Part shown: piece after piece, positions 39,501 to 53,684 of the stretch
How the letters are laid out: every line of letters starts with the position of its first letter
Position numbering within the stretch: position 1 is the stretch's first letter
From: Symbiodinium natans
Lineage: Eukaryota; Sar; Dinophyceae; Suessiales; Symbiodiniaceae
Assembly (NCBI GenBank): GCA_905221605.1
Contig: CAJNDS010000096.1
Coordinates: forward strand, 77,501-141,500
Reading direction: 5' to 3'
Length of the DNA stretch: 64,000 bases
Notes under the pieces: generated by a model
Told to the model about the DNA's origin: nothing
The model's database searches: none
Seen by the model: the letters and a program-made list of their open reading frames with translations, nothing else
Position numbers and translations under genes: made by a program

Positions 39501-42500
39501 CCGTAACTTCTTTATAGGGTATAGGGCTTAGGGTTCCTTAAGATGGCCCCTTACCTTCTTTAACGGGTTCTGATGTATGGGCCATCGGGTATCTAGGGGG
39601 GCACATAAGGATGCCCTAATCAAGGGCCCATATTGAGGGACCATGCAACTACCTTAACCTTTCAATTCTGGTAGGATTTTCTGTGGCCAAAAAGGTTAAA
39701 GGTAACCTACTCAGCTACTAAGTTAAGGTCTAGTCCCTTGAACCCAGCTCTCTTTCAGCCATGAAAGCCTAAACCCTAAACCCCAAACCCGAAACCCTGA
39801 ACCCTAAACCCTAAACCCTAATCAGTCCCTTGAACCCAGCTTTTTTTCGGCCATGCAGCGCGCCAGCTCGTTGGTGATCTGGTCACCCCACCTTACACGC
39901 GGCTGCCAGGATTTGGGCTTCACGTGGGCTTCGGGCTTTCGAAGCCTTCCGGATCTCAAGATTTAGGGATCGAGAGGCCTGAGTCCGAGTTTAGGGTCTT
40001 TTAGGGTTTAGGGTTTAGGGCTCAGGGTTTAGGCGTTTAGGGTCAAGGGCCTGTTTGGTAGCCACTCCCAGACCGACAAGAGCCCCCCGCAAAATCCCAG
40101 CACCCTCGGGTCCAAGGCGCTTGTTGACCAGAGGCATGGCAGCATCATCGATGAAGACCTTGGGGTGGCTTTTGAACCCTAAACCCTAAAACCCTAAAAC
40201 CCCAAAACCCTAAATCCTAAACCCTAAACCCTCAACCCCAAGCCCTAAACCCTAAACCTCAACCCTAAACCCGAAACCCGAAACCCAAAACCCTAACCCT
40301 AAACCCGAAGAGAGCCCGGGTTAAAGGTGCAGCAAAGCACCACAAGTGAGCCCACGAAGCCGAATTCGTTTTTCAAAGTTACACCTCCATCTTGGGGGTT
40401 TAGAGTTTAGGGTTTCGGGGTTTCGGGGTTTAGGGCTTAGGGTTTAGGGTATAGGGTTTAGGAGTTTAGGGGTTTAGGGTCTGGTTTAGGGTTTTAGGGT
40501 TTAGGGTTTAGGGTTTAGGGTTTAGGGCATGGGGCTTCCCCAATGAAACCCGAAACCGAAAACCCCCTGTCAAAGCCCCCCAAGGCCCAGACACCAAGCT
40601 CTCAAAGTGCCAGAGGCAGGGCAAAACCCTACACACCCTAAACCCTAGACCCTAAACCCTAAACCCTACACACCCTACACACCCTACACACCCTACACAC
40701 CCTACACACCCTACACACCCTACACACCCTACACACCCTACACACCCTACACACTCTACACACCCTAAACCCTAAACCCTAAACCCTAAACCCTAAACCC
40801 TAAACCCTAAACCCTAAACCCTAAACCCTGTCCCCAAACCCTGAACCCAAAACCCTGAAACCTAAAGCCTAAACCTTAAACCCTAAACCCTAAGCCCTAA
40901 ATCCTAAACCTACACCCTAAACCCAAAACCCTAAACCCGCAGGCTGGGCACCGTCATCTTCTTCCCTCCCGGTGGGCAGAAGGTCTTACCGGTCTTCCTC
41001 TCAATCTCGGCCTCGATGCCTGGGAGGGTTTGGGGTTTAGGGGGTTCAGGGGGTTCAGGGGGTTCAGGGGGTTTAGGGGGTTTCTACAGTTTAGGGGGTT
41101 TAAGTTGTCCAGGGTTTAGGGTTTTAGGGTTTAGGGTTGGGGCTTCGTGCAGGGCTTGGGAAGGGGGGGGGGAGGGTTGGTTGGGCAGTGGGAAGTTCAC
41201 GTGTCAAGGCATTTGGGGGTCTCTAGTACCAATCCGTACCTGGGAGGCCCTCAACCCATGCTCAGGTTTCAGGCTTTCGGGCTTAGTGCTTGCAATCCCT
41301 CAAGCCTACACCCTAAACCCTAAACCCTAAACCCCCTGCAAGCACCCACACTCCAGAACTGCGACCAGGTGGCTCTTCTGGAATCCCAGAGGCTGCGTCG
41401 CGCTGCTCAAGTTCAGTCGCTTGGACAGCATGGTGTCCTGCGAGAACTTGCTGATGTACCTCGGAAGTAGGGGTTTAGGGGTTTAGGGGTTTAGGGGTTT
41501 AGGGTTTAGGGTTTAGGGTTTAGGGGTTTAGGGGTTTAGGGTTTAGGGTTTAGGGCTTCGGGTTTAGGGCTTGGGCTTAGGGCTATTCTTACGACGCTTT
41601 TAGAGGACCCAAGCCGGGCTGAGCCCAAAGCATCAGCGCAGTCGACGTCTTCGCTGTTCCGGGCGCACCTTGCATGCGGCTTTAGGGTGTATGGTTTAGG
41701 GGTTGCGCGTTTAGGGGTTTAGGGGTTTAGGGTTTTAGGGTTTTAGGGTTTAGGGGTTTTAGGGTTTAGGGCCGTAAGGCCTTAGGGTGTGGGCTTTTGT
41801 TGGGATTTGGGGTTGAGGGGCTGGCATGCTGAACGCTTTGGTAAGGTGCTTCTAAGCTGCCCCAAGCCACGAGAAACCCTAAGCCCTACATGTTTAGGAT
41901 GTGCATGGAGGTTTGCGGAAGTTTTGTGCTGCAGAGCGAGTTGTAGGGCTTAGGGTTCTTTGCCTTGCTGACGCGAAGTGGGGCTGAGCTCTAAACCTTG
42001 GGATTTTCCCCCTTATACCCTAAACCCTAAACCCTAAACCCTAAACCCTAAACCCTAAACCCTAAACCCTAAACCCTAAACCCTAAACTCCTACTATAAT
42101 GCCTTTTAAGGCCTGTTCCCAATATCGGCCCCTAAAGCGTTCAGCCTCAAAGAGGCTGGCGGCGTCCTAAACCTCAAGCCCTAAACCCTAAACTCCAGCC
42201 TTCGGATTAGCTTCCCTAAACCCTAAACCCTAAACCCTAAACCCTAAACCCTAAACCCTAAGCTTGACGTCAAGGAACCCTCAACGGCCCCTTCAAGCGC
42301 TTAGAAACCCATCCTGGACCCTAAGCCCTAAACCCTAAAAACTAAACCCGAAACCCTAAACCCTAAACCCTAAACTCTAAGCCCCAGAAAACTGATTCTA
42401 TAACAAATCACGAAAACTTTCGTAGCCTGAAGGCACTTTAAACCCTAAACCCCTCAGAGCTGAAAAGCTCTGAAAAAAAACCTAAGGAAACCCTATAACC

Positions 42501-45500
42501 TTAAAACACCCCTCCTAAAGAAACCTTTCAAATCCGAAAACCCCAAAAGCACCCCCCCGCCAAAAGGAAAAACACACATAATAATACTACTACAATTAAT
42601 AAAAAGAAAAACAAGAACAACAAAACAAAAACAACCCCCCTGGATGTTGCGGCCGCGGTGCCCACCATCATGCAGGACTTAAAGGACGGCGGGGTGCGGG
42701 TGACCTCTGGATGGGTTTAGGGTTTCGGGTTTCGGGTTTAGGGTTTAGCGTTTAGGGTTTAGGGTTTAGGGTTGTGGGAGTTGAGTGGAGGGATGTGGAG
42801 GGGTTGGGGGGGGGGGGGGATTTGGGGTTCCAGGGTCTTCGGGTTGAATCGTTTTGGTTTCAGGGGTTTAGGGTTTCAGGGATTTAGGGTTTCAGGACTT
42901 AGCGTTTTAGGATTTAGGCTTTAGGGGGGGTTCAGGGTTTCAGATTAGGTGGGGTCTAGGGATTAGGGCGGGGGGCCTTGACCTCAGGATGTACGTCAGC
43001 TGGGCTTTTGGGAGGATTAATGGGATGTGGGGTTTTGGGGACTGTTGCACTCGGGCTTCAGGGCTTTTGGGGTTTTAGGGTTTCGGGATATCTTCCAGGG
43101 TTTAGGGCTCAGGGGTGAAGACCGTCTTTTTCGGGGCTTGGGATCTGTTTCGGGTTCATTTAGCATTTAGTCTAGGCCCAGGCTAACAGCATAAGGAAGT
43201 CCAAGAGTGGTCTGGTTCACTGAGAACGGGAACAAACGCGAACCCTAAACCCTAAACCCTAAACCCGCAGGACCGAGAGGCATCGTGCTTGGCGATGATG
43301 TCGAGGATGTACTCTGCTCGCACCGAGTCCATGGTGGGAATGAGCAGGGCGGAGAAGTTCAGAATCTGGGCAGCGACGTGGTGTAGGGCTCAGGGGGTTC
43401 AGGATTGGGACCCTAAACCCTAAACCCTGGACCCTAAACCCGAAACCCTGAACCCTAAACCCCAAACTTTGGAGTTTGTGGGTTGGAGTTTGCGGGCTGC
43501 AACAAGCTTTTGGCTTAGAGTTCGCTGAGTGATTTGGGTAGGACCGGTGCAATGACTCGGCAAACTCTGTCTGGGTTTGGGGTTCAGGGGTTAGGGTTTG
43601 GGGTTTCGAGTTTGGGGTTTAGGGTTTAGGGTTTCGGGGAGCCGTGACACAGCAGTTTTGTAACCACCAGGCATACTATTTAGGGCTTAGATTCGGCGTT
43701 TGAGGGTTCCGAGTATTCTTGCACTCCTGAGAAACACCGCCACGCGCGATCTGAAACCCAAAAACCCTAACACCCCAAAAACCCAAAGCGCCCTCAACCC
43801 CGAACCCCAAACCACGAACTCTAAACCCTAAACCCTAGCCCTAAACCCTAAACACCCCCCAACCCCTCCGTGCCTTGGGTGGCTTCCACTCCTCTGGCTC
43901 CCACCTCGCTGAAGCACCATGCCCCCAAAACCAAGACGGGCTACTCGCACAAGCGGGTTCAGGGGGCTCCGGGTTTAGGGTTTGGGGTTTGGGGTTGGGG
44001 GTTTGGGGGCCTCTAACTTAACTCTCATAAGCCTGATTAGCTCTCGACCCCGGGAGCATACTAATCTCTTAAACCCCCCTAAGCCCGAAACCCTAAACCC
44101 TGAACCCTAAACCCCTGAACCCTAAATCCCAAACCCTAGGCCCTGGGCCCTGGGCTCTGAGCTCCTCCAAACAAGCCAAAGCCCTGAATTTAAGAAGGCA
44201 AAGCAAAGCCCTCACACCCAAACATCTCTAAACCCAGAGGGTAAGACTTTGGCTTTGGGGTTCGGGGTTTGGGGTTTGGGGTTGCCAAACCCTCAGCTAT
44301 CCTATGCTCAAGGCTGAGTGTATGGGGTTTGGGGTTGAAGCTTTCGGGTTGCGGGAGTTTCGTGTGGCCGTCATATCCTGTGCGGTACGCAACAAGCTTT
44401 AAAAAAAAAAAACAACTGAAACACTGTCCCCTTCCCCCAAAAAACACCTATAAAAACAAGAGCCGCCGAGAAAAAACACACACAGCAAAACAACTGTCTT
44501 CTCACCGAGGCACTTCTTCCAGGGTCTCGACTTGTCGGTCCAGTCCTCGGCTGAGCTCTGGCGTCGGCTGGGTCGGTCTTCGGCTTTCGTTCGGGTTTAG
44601 GGTTGAGGGCTTAAGGGTCAAGGGTTTAGGGTTTGGGGTTTGGGGTCTCGGGTTTGGGGTGTACATGGAAAATGCTTGGCCTAGCTTCCTGGCACCCTCT
44701 ACAGTCTTATGTACGGGGCACCCTGCAGGGAGGTTCTTAAGTCTTAGGCTAACTAGAGAATCCTAAACCCAAACCCCAAACCCTACGACCCTAGACCCTA
44801 AACCCTACGACCCTAAGAGCCTAGAAGCCTGGCCTTCGTTTTGCGCTTTGCTGGCGAGAATTCACGCTTATGTGGAGCTTTGGGGTCTAAGATAGTCTGC
44901 CAGTGATAATATGTCACAAGCTCTAAACCCCAACTAAGCCCTAAACCAAAAACCACATACCTAGGCTCTGGGGTCTAGGGTTTAAGGTGTAAGGTTTAGG
45001 GTTTAGGGGTTTCGTGTACCTGAAGAAGCTGGTCGGTTAACTTGCCGGTTGATGCCGGGAGGGGCACGTACCGAGTGGGCTTCTCCATAAAACCCTGGAG
45101 TTCTTTGCACACAACACTGCTTTGGGGTTTGGGATACAGGGTTGAGGCTGTAGGGTTGAAAGGGGGCCCCAAAACCCCGAATCTCCAAAACCGAACATGC
45201 ACGCAAACCCACCACTGCAGCCCAAAGTTCGGGCACCCACTCGAATATGGTCTGGCCCTCTTCGCAGGGGGGAATCGCGTCCTGCGGAGTCGGAGAGTGC
45301 GACTTAGGACCCAGCAGAAATGGCTTATGGCTGGAAGCCACACCAAGGGTTCTGGGGCTTAGGTGTTTAGGGTTTAGGGGGTCAAGAGTCAGAGTTAGGG
45401 TTTCGGGAGAGCTCAGGGCGTAAGTAAGGAAGCGCGCCCTAAAAGCCCGCGGCCTTCTATCTGCAGCGATTCTGAGGGCGGAGGAGGGGGGGGGTGGTGG

Positions 45501-48500
45501 GGAGTGGCAGCTTGAGTCATTGAGCAACTCGCAGCCCGCAGCACCACCCTCCCGCCAGAACCCTAAAGCCTGCAGCCAACTTCCCCGAAGCCTACACCCT
45601 AAACCCTATACCATAAACCCCAAACCTGAACCCCAAACCCTAAACCCTAAACCCTGAACCTCAAACTTGAACGAACTCCAAACTATCATCATTCACGCAC
45701 CCCTACCGGAAGGTTCGCCATAGGTACGCAGGATCACTGATTCTAGGTTTCTACCCTCACAAAGCTGCCTAAATATTGTCCAATGAAAAGATACAAACCT
45801 CTAAATCCTAAACTTTAACCCTATACCCTTTAAAGATTCCTACATATGATCCATTGAAAAGATACAAAGGCCCCGAAAACTCTAAACCCTAAACCCTATA
45901 CCCTAGACCCTAAACCCTAAACCCTAAACCCCAAACCCTACCATTCTTAGCCCGGAAAACCCCTACACCCGAAGGTGTCCTTGTGCTTCGCGTCCTCCAG
46001 GATCTCCGCGAATTTACCCCAGATCCTTGAGGGCTGAGGATGGTAGGGTTTAGGGTTTAGCGTTTAGGGTTTAGAGTTTAAGGTTTATGGTTTGGGGTTT
46101 AGGGTTTAGTTTTTAGGGCTTAATGTTTAGGGTTTAAGGATGGGGGTAAAGCGTGCACCCTACACCCCTCAAGCCCTAAAGCACTAAAGCCCCTGGGCCC
46201 TTAATCTCTAAACCCTTGAACCCTTATCTCCTAACCCCCAAGACTGCCAAACCCCCGCAACTCCTGCACCCAAAGAGCCCTGAACCCCTAAACGACTCCT
46301 CAAGCTCCCTGAATAGAGGAATCAGAGTGTGGAAGCCTGCGACGACGGGGCCGGTGTGCCCGCGGTCCATCCGTGCGAGTGCGTCTGCATGAAGGGCAAC
46401 GGGCCACTCCTACCACTCCTACCAACGCTGCGGATCTCTGAGGGTCCCGGGCACCAAAGTTGACGAAGAAGATGCCACCTGATCATAAGCGAACTCCGCG
46501 GCACCAGTCCTTTCATCAACGCCTCGATCGCTCTGGCCTGATCATTCATAATCTCTCTGACACCCTATGGCACTTCCACGCCCGCCCTCGCGCGCTGCTG
46601 GACCGAGATCGATACGTTGCAACATCGGCAGCACATGCTGCATTTGCGTCAGAGCCTAAACCCCCTGCAACCCTACACACCTAAACCCTGAACCCTGTAC
46701 CCTGGGCCCTACACCCTAAACCCGAAACCCTTAAAACCCTTAAGCCGGTACACCACTAAACCCCTAAGCTCAAACCCTAACCCTAAACCCCGAAAGCCCC
46801 AAAGACCAACCCTAAGCCCCCAAACGGTAAACCCCCAAACCCTAACCCCAATCCCCAAGCCCTAAAAACCCTCTGAACCCCAATAACCCCTACAAACCCT
46901 ATAAGCCCTGTAAACCCTCCAAACCCTACGAGCCCTGCAAGCCCTGTAAGCCTTATGAACCCTGAACCCGACAAGAAAACCCTAAACCCTGTAAATCCCA
47001 CAAGCCCTTTCAACCTTATTAACCCTACGAGCCCTATAGAAACCCTATAAAACTACAAAAACCTTATAAAACCCTCAAAAACATCCTAGAAACCCTGAAC
47101 CCTAAGCCCTGTAAACCCGATGCACCCTATAAACCTCTCAACCCGGTAAACTCTACAAACCCGAAACCCTAAACCCTAAACCCTATAAACCCTATAAACC
47201 CTATAAACACTAAACCCTAAACCCTAAACCCTAAACCCTAAACCCTAAACCCTAAACCCTAAACCCTAAACCCTAAACCCTAAACCCTAAACCCTAAACC
47301 CTAAACCGCTCGCCGGGCCGCAGCTTCCTCATTTCAGGCTCCAAGAGGCCACCGAAACCCCACCTCGGACAGGTTTAGGGTTTAGGGTTTAGGGTTTAGG
47401 GTTTAGGGTTTAGGGTTTAGGGTTTAGGGTTTAGGGTTTAGGGTTTAGGGTTTAGGGTTTAGGGTTTAGGGTTTAGGGTTTAGGGTTTAGGGTTTAGGGT
47501 TTAGGGTTTAGGGTTTAGGGTTTAGGGTCTATACGGTTTAGGGTTTAGGGTTTAGGGTTTAGGGTTTAGGGTTTAGGGTTTAGGGTTTAGGGTTTAGGGT
47601 TTAGGGTTTAAGCCTTAGGGTTTAGGACTTAGGGTTAGGACTCAGGTTTTAGGGTTTAGGATTTAGGGTTTCGGGCTTAGGGTTTAGGGGTGTTCCGTGT
47701 TTTTTTTTTTTTAAGGTTCGCTTAGGGTTTAGGTCTAAGGATCAGAGAAGTTGAGGACTTTGCTTGTTTCAGGGCATTCCAATGTAGACTACCCCGTCGA
47801 TCCCAGCAACGAGATTGAAGCAAGGTGGCGAAGAGAAGACCACAGATGTTGCAAAGTTTTCATCTGCAGGGTTCAGTGCTTAGGGCTTAGTGTTTAAGGT
47901 TTGGTGTTTAGTGTTTCGTGCTCAGGGTTTAGTGTTTAGGGGTTAGTGTTTAGTGTGTTTAGGGCCTAGGGCTAACTCCAATCCCCACTCCATACCTCAG
48001 CTTTCCTCGTTACACCCTCGAATCTAAATCCCTCGCTACACAAGTAACCTGCTCTGCCCAGCCACATGATGCACCAGGCGAGGATGCGTCGGTACGTGTC
48101 CTTGTTGAGGGAGGAGATTTCGGGCGTTTAGGTCTTAGAATGGGCTGCTGTTCATGAACTTGAAAAAAGCTATCATGAAACTGCAACGATGTTTTTGCAA
48201 TGCCATCTTGTCACAACATAGTTCTTGGCAATTCTCGGAACCCTAACAAGTATGATTCGCTTGGTCCTGTCTAGGCAGAACCAACAAACATGAACCAATT
48301 CAACACCGGTCTTCAAAAGATGCTCCTCAGTAGCGACCAGCAAAAGGTAGAATTTCAACCAATTGAGGGCTTTGAGCTTCGGCCCTAAACCCTAAACCCT
48401 AAACCCTAAACCCTAAACCCTAAACCCTAAACCCTAAACCCTAAACCGTACTTTAAGGATTCAGGGTCTCTGTGCAGGGCATCCGTTCTGGAACTGTTCT

Positions 48501-51500
48501 TGGAGTTGACTTCTGCACGCAGCTGTCACTGCAAAGCTACATGCCCGAGTGGCGGCACTCTTCAATCGTGACACAAACAGCGCTTCTGCTTAGGGACTCA
48601 AAGTTCAGTTACAAAAAGAAGAAACAAGTTGCTATCCCTAGAACCTCCCCTAAACCCTAAACCCTGAACTCTATGCCCTACACCGTAAACCCTCAACTCT
48701 ATCTGATGCCAGTTTGGGGTTTTAGGGGTTTAGGGGTTTAGGGTTTTACTCCCTGAGCCCCAAACGAATCCGACACAACACAAGGGCTCCGAAACAGTAG
48801 AAAAGCCCTAGAAGCCCTCAACGCAAGGTTGCGGGTGTAGGATTTTGGGTTTAGGCTTTAGGGTCGGTGCCTCTGCTGGAATGGCATTCTCATCCACATA
48901 GTTTTTCAGCGAGGCTGACAGGAGGTTCAGCGTCCTGAGCTCCAATCTTCGCAACACCAAGGTGCCAACACAACAGGAACAGCAGCAAACCTGGTGTTGA
49001 GGCGATTTAGGGTTTAGGGTTTAGGGTTTAGGGTTTAGGGTTTAGGGTTTAGGGTTTAGGGTTTAGGGTTTAGGACGCCATCATTCGATACCCTGAACCT
49101 TACAGCCACAAGCCGAAGAACTGAACTTTAGACCCTAAACCCTCATCGCCAAACCCAATCAGAACCTTCAACCTTCACGGTTTGGGGTTGAGGGGCCCAA
49201 ATCACTAATTACATGGACGCTCTCCATATCTGTTCCTTCGAAAAAAGGTTTCGTGAAAGGTTTAGGTTTAGGAGGGTATGCTGTTTAGGGTTTCCTCCTG
49301 GGATGTTGCCCCTTATACTAACAGTCCTTAATAGGGACTGTAGCACCCCCTACTATTATCCCTAGTAAGGACTGACAGCATAAGGGGGAACATCCCAAGT
49401 TTCCTCACAGGTCCGGTAACCCTGAACCTCAAACCCAAGCCAAGCGCCATGGCAGAAGCATATGAACCACCCCCCAAAGAATCTAAGCACTGGCTGGGGG
49501 CCAAACCCTCAACGCGAAAGGGTTTAGGGTTTCGGGTTTAGGGTTTCGGGCTTAGGGCTTAGGGCTTAGGGCTTAGGGTTTAGGGTTTAGGGTCAACACC
49601 AAACTCCGTGGCTTCGTGTGGTTCAAGGCTCTGGACGATGAGGATGGAGTCGTTGCAAGGCATCACCTCACTCCCCAAGGATCTGGGCTGACCGAGTTTG
49701 TGAATCCCCTCCCCCTACCCCCTTATATTAGATTCTCCCAGTCTAGTTAACGTTATGTAAATAGCATATGGGCCAGCATAGGCGCCCCCCCCCCTCCCCC
49801 CCATGGTATTCCCTTTCTGTGGTTCATGGTGGGTTTTGGGTTCCCCCCCCCACCCCCTGTGGTTCATGGTCTGTGGTTCATGGGTTTAGGGTTGAGGGGT
49901 TTAGGGTTAGGCTGTAGGGTTCAGGATTTTCACTCTGGTCCATTGGTTCACTGTGGGTTTAGAGTTTGATTAGGGTTCAAGGTTTGGGGTAATTGTAGGT
50001 TTCAAGTTTCCACTCTCCCCCCTGTGGTTCGTGCTGGGTTTACGGTTCAGGGTTCAGGGTTAAAGCAGCAAAGGTTTCGGGCTTACCCTTCTCCCTCCTG
50101 TCGTTCGTTGGTGGGTTTGAATTTTAGGGCTTCGGGTTCAGGGTTTGGGGTTTAGGCTGAGGCTTCTCTTCCGAGGTTGCCATGGAGGGGGGGGGATACC
50201 ATTGGGGGGGGGAGGGGAGAGGGGGGGGAATTTAATATTGGGGGGTGGTGGGGGGGGGGGGGTGAAGGGGCTTAAGGAACTTTGATTCAGATACCACAGT
50301 GAGGAGGCAAGCTCAATTCGATGTACCCATTGCTTTCTTGAAGTTCCTCAGCAGCATCATATCTTCCCTCGCCCGCTGGCATTGGAAAATTGATCCTAAC
50401 TTCAAAGACAAACAATAGTAGGAAACACTCGTCCGCAGTACGAGTAACAAGGAAGCGTAGGGCGTGACGCAGGAGGTAAGCTCTAAACCCTAACCCTGAA
50501 CCCTGAGCCCTGAACCCTAAACCCTAAGCAGCCCCCATGGTGCATCAAAACAAGTCCTAGACCCTAAGTGCCAAACCCTGACTCTTGTCACAGCGGCTTG
50601 GAGGTTCATGGGTACTTACAACCAACCTACTTAGGGGACTTTGGGGGCTTAAACCCTAAACCCTAAACCCTAAACCCTAAACCCTAAACCCTAAACCCTA
50701 AACCCTAAACCCTAAACCCTAAACCCTAAACCCTAAACCCTAAACCCTAAACTTACAGGTACAGTGATAGTTGGGGTTCCAAGTGCCCCCTGAACCTCCA
50801 AGTATTCTCGACCCAGCTGCCAGCTTGATGTTCCTGGCTGCCAAATTAGGGTTTGGGGTTTCGGGCTTAGGGGTTTAGGGAGTTTAGGGTTTAGGGAGTT
50901 GAGGGTTTAGGGTTAGGGTTTAGGGTTTAGGGTTTAGGGTTTAGGGTTTAGGGTTTAGGGTTTAGGGTTTAGGGTTTAGGGTTTAGGGTTTAGGGTTTAG
51001 GGTTTAGGGTTTGGGGTTATGGATGTAGGCTGTAGGGTTGACTGAACCTTCACACCCCCGAAACTACAACCCTGACCTTCAAAGATCCCTGGTGATTTCT
51101 CTAAGTTAGGGTCGACCCAAAAAGGGACCATAATTTTGACAACTCACCACATTAATTTTACCATGAGAAGGGTGCTCTATTCCTTACCTAGACAATCCGA
51201 GTACAGTAACGCAATTGAGGGTCCTTAATAAGAAGAACCCAGCCTTTGCCCGAGCCAAAGCCATTTAGCATCGGGTGATGGCCGTAGACTCTGCATGAAA
51301 CCATCCGAACTTAGGCGTGCTCGGGGGCCTCAGGGCAGGCTTTTTTTTTCCTATGCGATTACATCGCTCTAGCGAGGGAAAAGGGGAAACTATCTGCACC
51401 CTAGCTGCCAACGGCGTGGAAGGCCGCGGCGTTTTAAAATCTTAGCGTTTATTTTTGTTTACAGGGCACTACTCTAAACAAGCCCTAATTACTCCCAAAA

Positions 51501-53643
51501 CCCTGAACGCCCGAAACCACAAAACCTCGAACCTACCTAAACCCTGTACTCCCAAACAGCGCCAAACCCTGCCTGAGTCACCCTCAACCCTAAACCCCTG
51601 TACAAACCCCTCGCCTTCAACCCCTACAACCACTAAATCCTCAACTCTAAACCTTTAAACCCTTAACCCCACCCTCCCCCCGCCCCCCTCCCACGCCTAA
51701 ATCAAAATCCAACCCTTAACCGTATGCCCCACACAAATGAAACCCAACCCCTTAAACCTTTAAAAAGGAGAAATCCTAAGCATTAAGGCCTGAACCCCAA
51801 ACCCGAAGCCCAAATCCTAAACCCTAAACCCGAAACCCCAAACCCTGAACCCTAACCCTAAACCCTAAACCCCAAACACTAAGCACTAAGCCCTAAGCCC
51901 TAAACCCTAAACCCTAAACCCTAAACCCTAAACCCCCTCTCCGCCTCATGCACCAGTCGAAGAAGTCCTCGGCGGCTCCCGAGTTGGGCGGCTTGGCCTT
52001 CAGCCACCTGCGCGGAAGATTGGGGTTCGTGCAGGGTTTAGGGTTTAGGGTTTAGGGTTTAGGGTTTAGGGTTCAGGGTTGAGGGGTTAGGGGTTAGGGT
52101 TTAGGGTTTGGGGTTTGGGGTTTGGGGTTTGGGGTTTGGGGTTTGGGGTTTGGGGTTTGGGGTTTGGGGTTTGGGGTTTGGGGTTTGGGGTTTGGGGTTT
52201 GGGGTTTGGGGTTTGGGGTTTGGGGTGTGGCGTTTGGGGTCGATGGGGTTTAGGGTTTTGGGGCTTAGGTTTCTTTAGAGGTGAGGATTTGCGGTGCAGG
52301 GTTTAAGGTTCAGGGTTTAGAGGGATCGGTTTTCTAGGATGTTCGTGGGGTGTAGCAGGGTCGGCTCGGCAGAGCTTCGTAAGGCTTAGTGCGGTTAAGG
52401 GTAAACCCTAAACCCTAAACCCTAAACCCTCTTGTGGAGTTGAGGGTTGACACCTGGCCTGTCGAAGAGCGGCTTGAGGATGTCCACTTCGGCCTGCATC
52501 GCGGTTTAGGGTTTAGGGTTTCGGGTTTAGGGTTTAGGGTTTCGGGTTTAGGGTTTAGGGTTTCGGATTTAGGGTTTAGGGTTTAGGGTTTAGGGTTTAG
52601 GGTTCAGGTTCAGGGTTCAGGGATAGTTTCAAGGCTCAGGTGTTGAGAGAGCTTCAGAGCTAAGAATCGACCGCCTTGGGGTTTAGGGTTTAGGGTTTAG
52701 GGTTTAGGGTTTAGGGTTTAGGGTTTAGGGTTTAGGGTTTAGGGTTTAGGGTTTAGGGTTTAGGGGTTAGAGGTTAGGGTTTAGGGTTTAGGGTTTAGGG
52801 TTTAGGGTTAGCCAGAGGAGGGGGGGGCAGGGCTGTGGCGGGGGGGGGGGGGTTACGGGGTTGTTGCGGGTTCAGGGACTCAAGGTTCATGTAAGGGCTC
52901 AGCTAGCTGCAGGGGAAGGGAAACAGCCCCAAAACGCCCCAAACCCCAAACCCTAAACCCCAAACCCTAAACCCCAAACCCCAAACCCCAAACCCTAAAC
53001 CCTAAACCCTAAACCCTAAACCCCAAACCCCAAACCCCAAACCCAAAACCCCAAACCCTAAACCCTAAACCCCAAACACCCCAAACCCTAAACCCTAAAC
53101 CCCAAACCCCAAACCCCAAACCCTAAACCCTAAACCCTAAACCCCAAACCCTAAACCCTAAACCCTAAACCCTAAACCCCAAACCCTAAACCCTAAACCC
53201 TCGACTCCAAGACGAGGGCTTGCCCCGCAGCCATGGCCTGTCGCGAGCTGTTCAACTCGGGCCGGCGATTCATCCACGCTTCCTCGGCTCTTGCGGGCAC
53301 TGAACCTTCCTAAACCCTAAACCCTAAACCCTAAACCCTAAACTTCAAACCCTAAACCCTAAATCCTAAACCCTAAACCCTAAGCCCGAAACCCTAAACC
53401 CTGAACCCCTATATCAAGAACTCGAAGCCCTACTTACCTCTGCGTAGGTCCCTGTTCTAGAACCCCTCGGGAACATAGGGGCCTTAACAATTTCAACAGG
53501 TTTTTGGGGGTTAGTCTAATCTAGTTGTCTATAGGGACCCCTAAATAACCTACAGAAATGTGTTTCTTCGGGCTACGAAGGGATGATTGAGGGCTTCGGG
53601 GTTTGGGATCAGAAGGCTGAGAGCACAGCGGGCATAGAGATGT

Positions 53644-53684
<41 letters not shown>

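Noticed and set aside
44269-45527. Overlapping frames of 106-174 codons on both strands
   Set aside because: Part overlaps dynein exons 18 and 19 in other frames; the rest is low-complexity repeat translation.
46480-46560. Minus-strand string ARAIEALMKGLVP, resembling an AAA2 lid helix
   Set aside because: Exon 16 joins exon 17 directly in phase (GA plus G). The string would be out of order for the motif it resembles.
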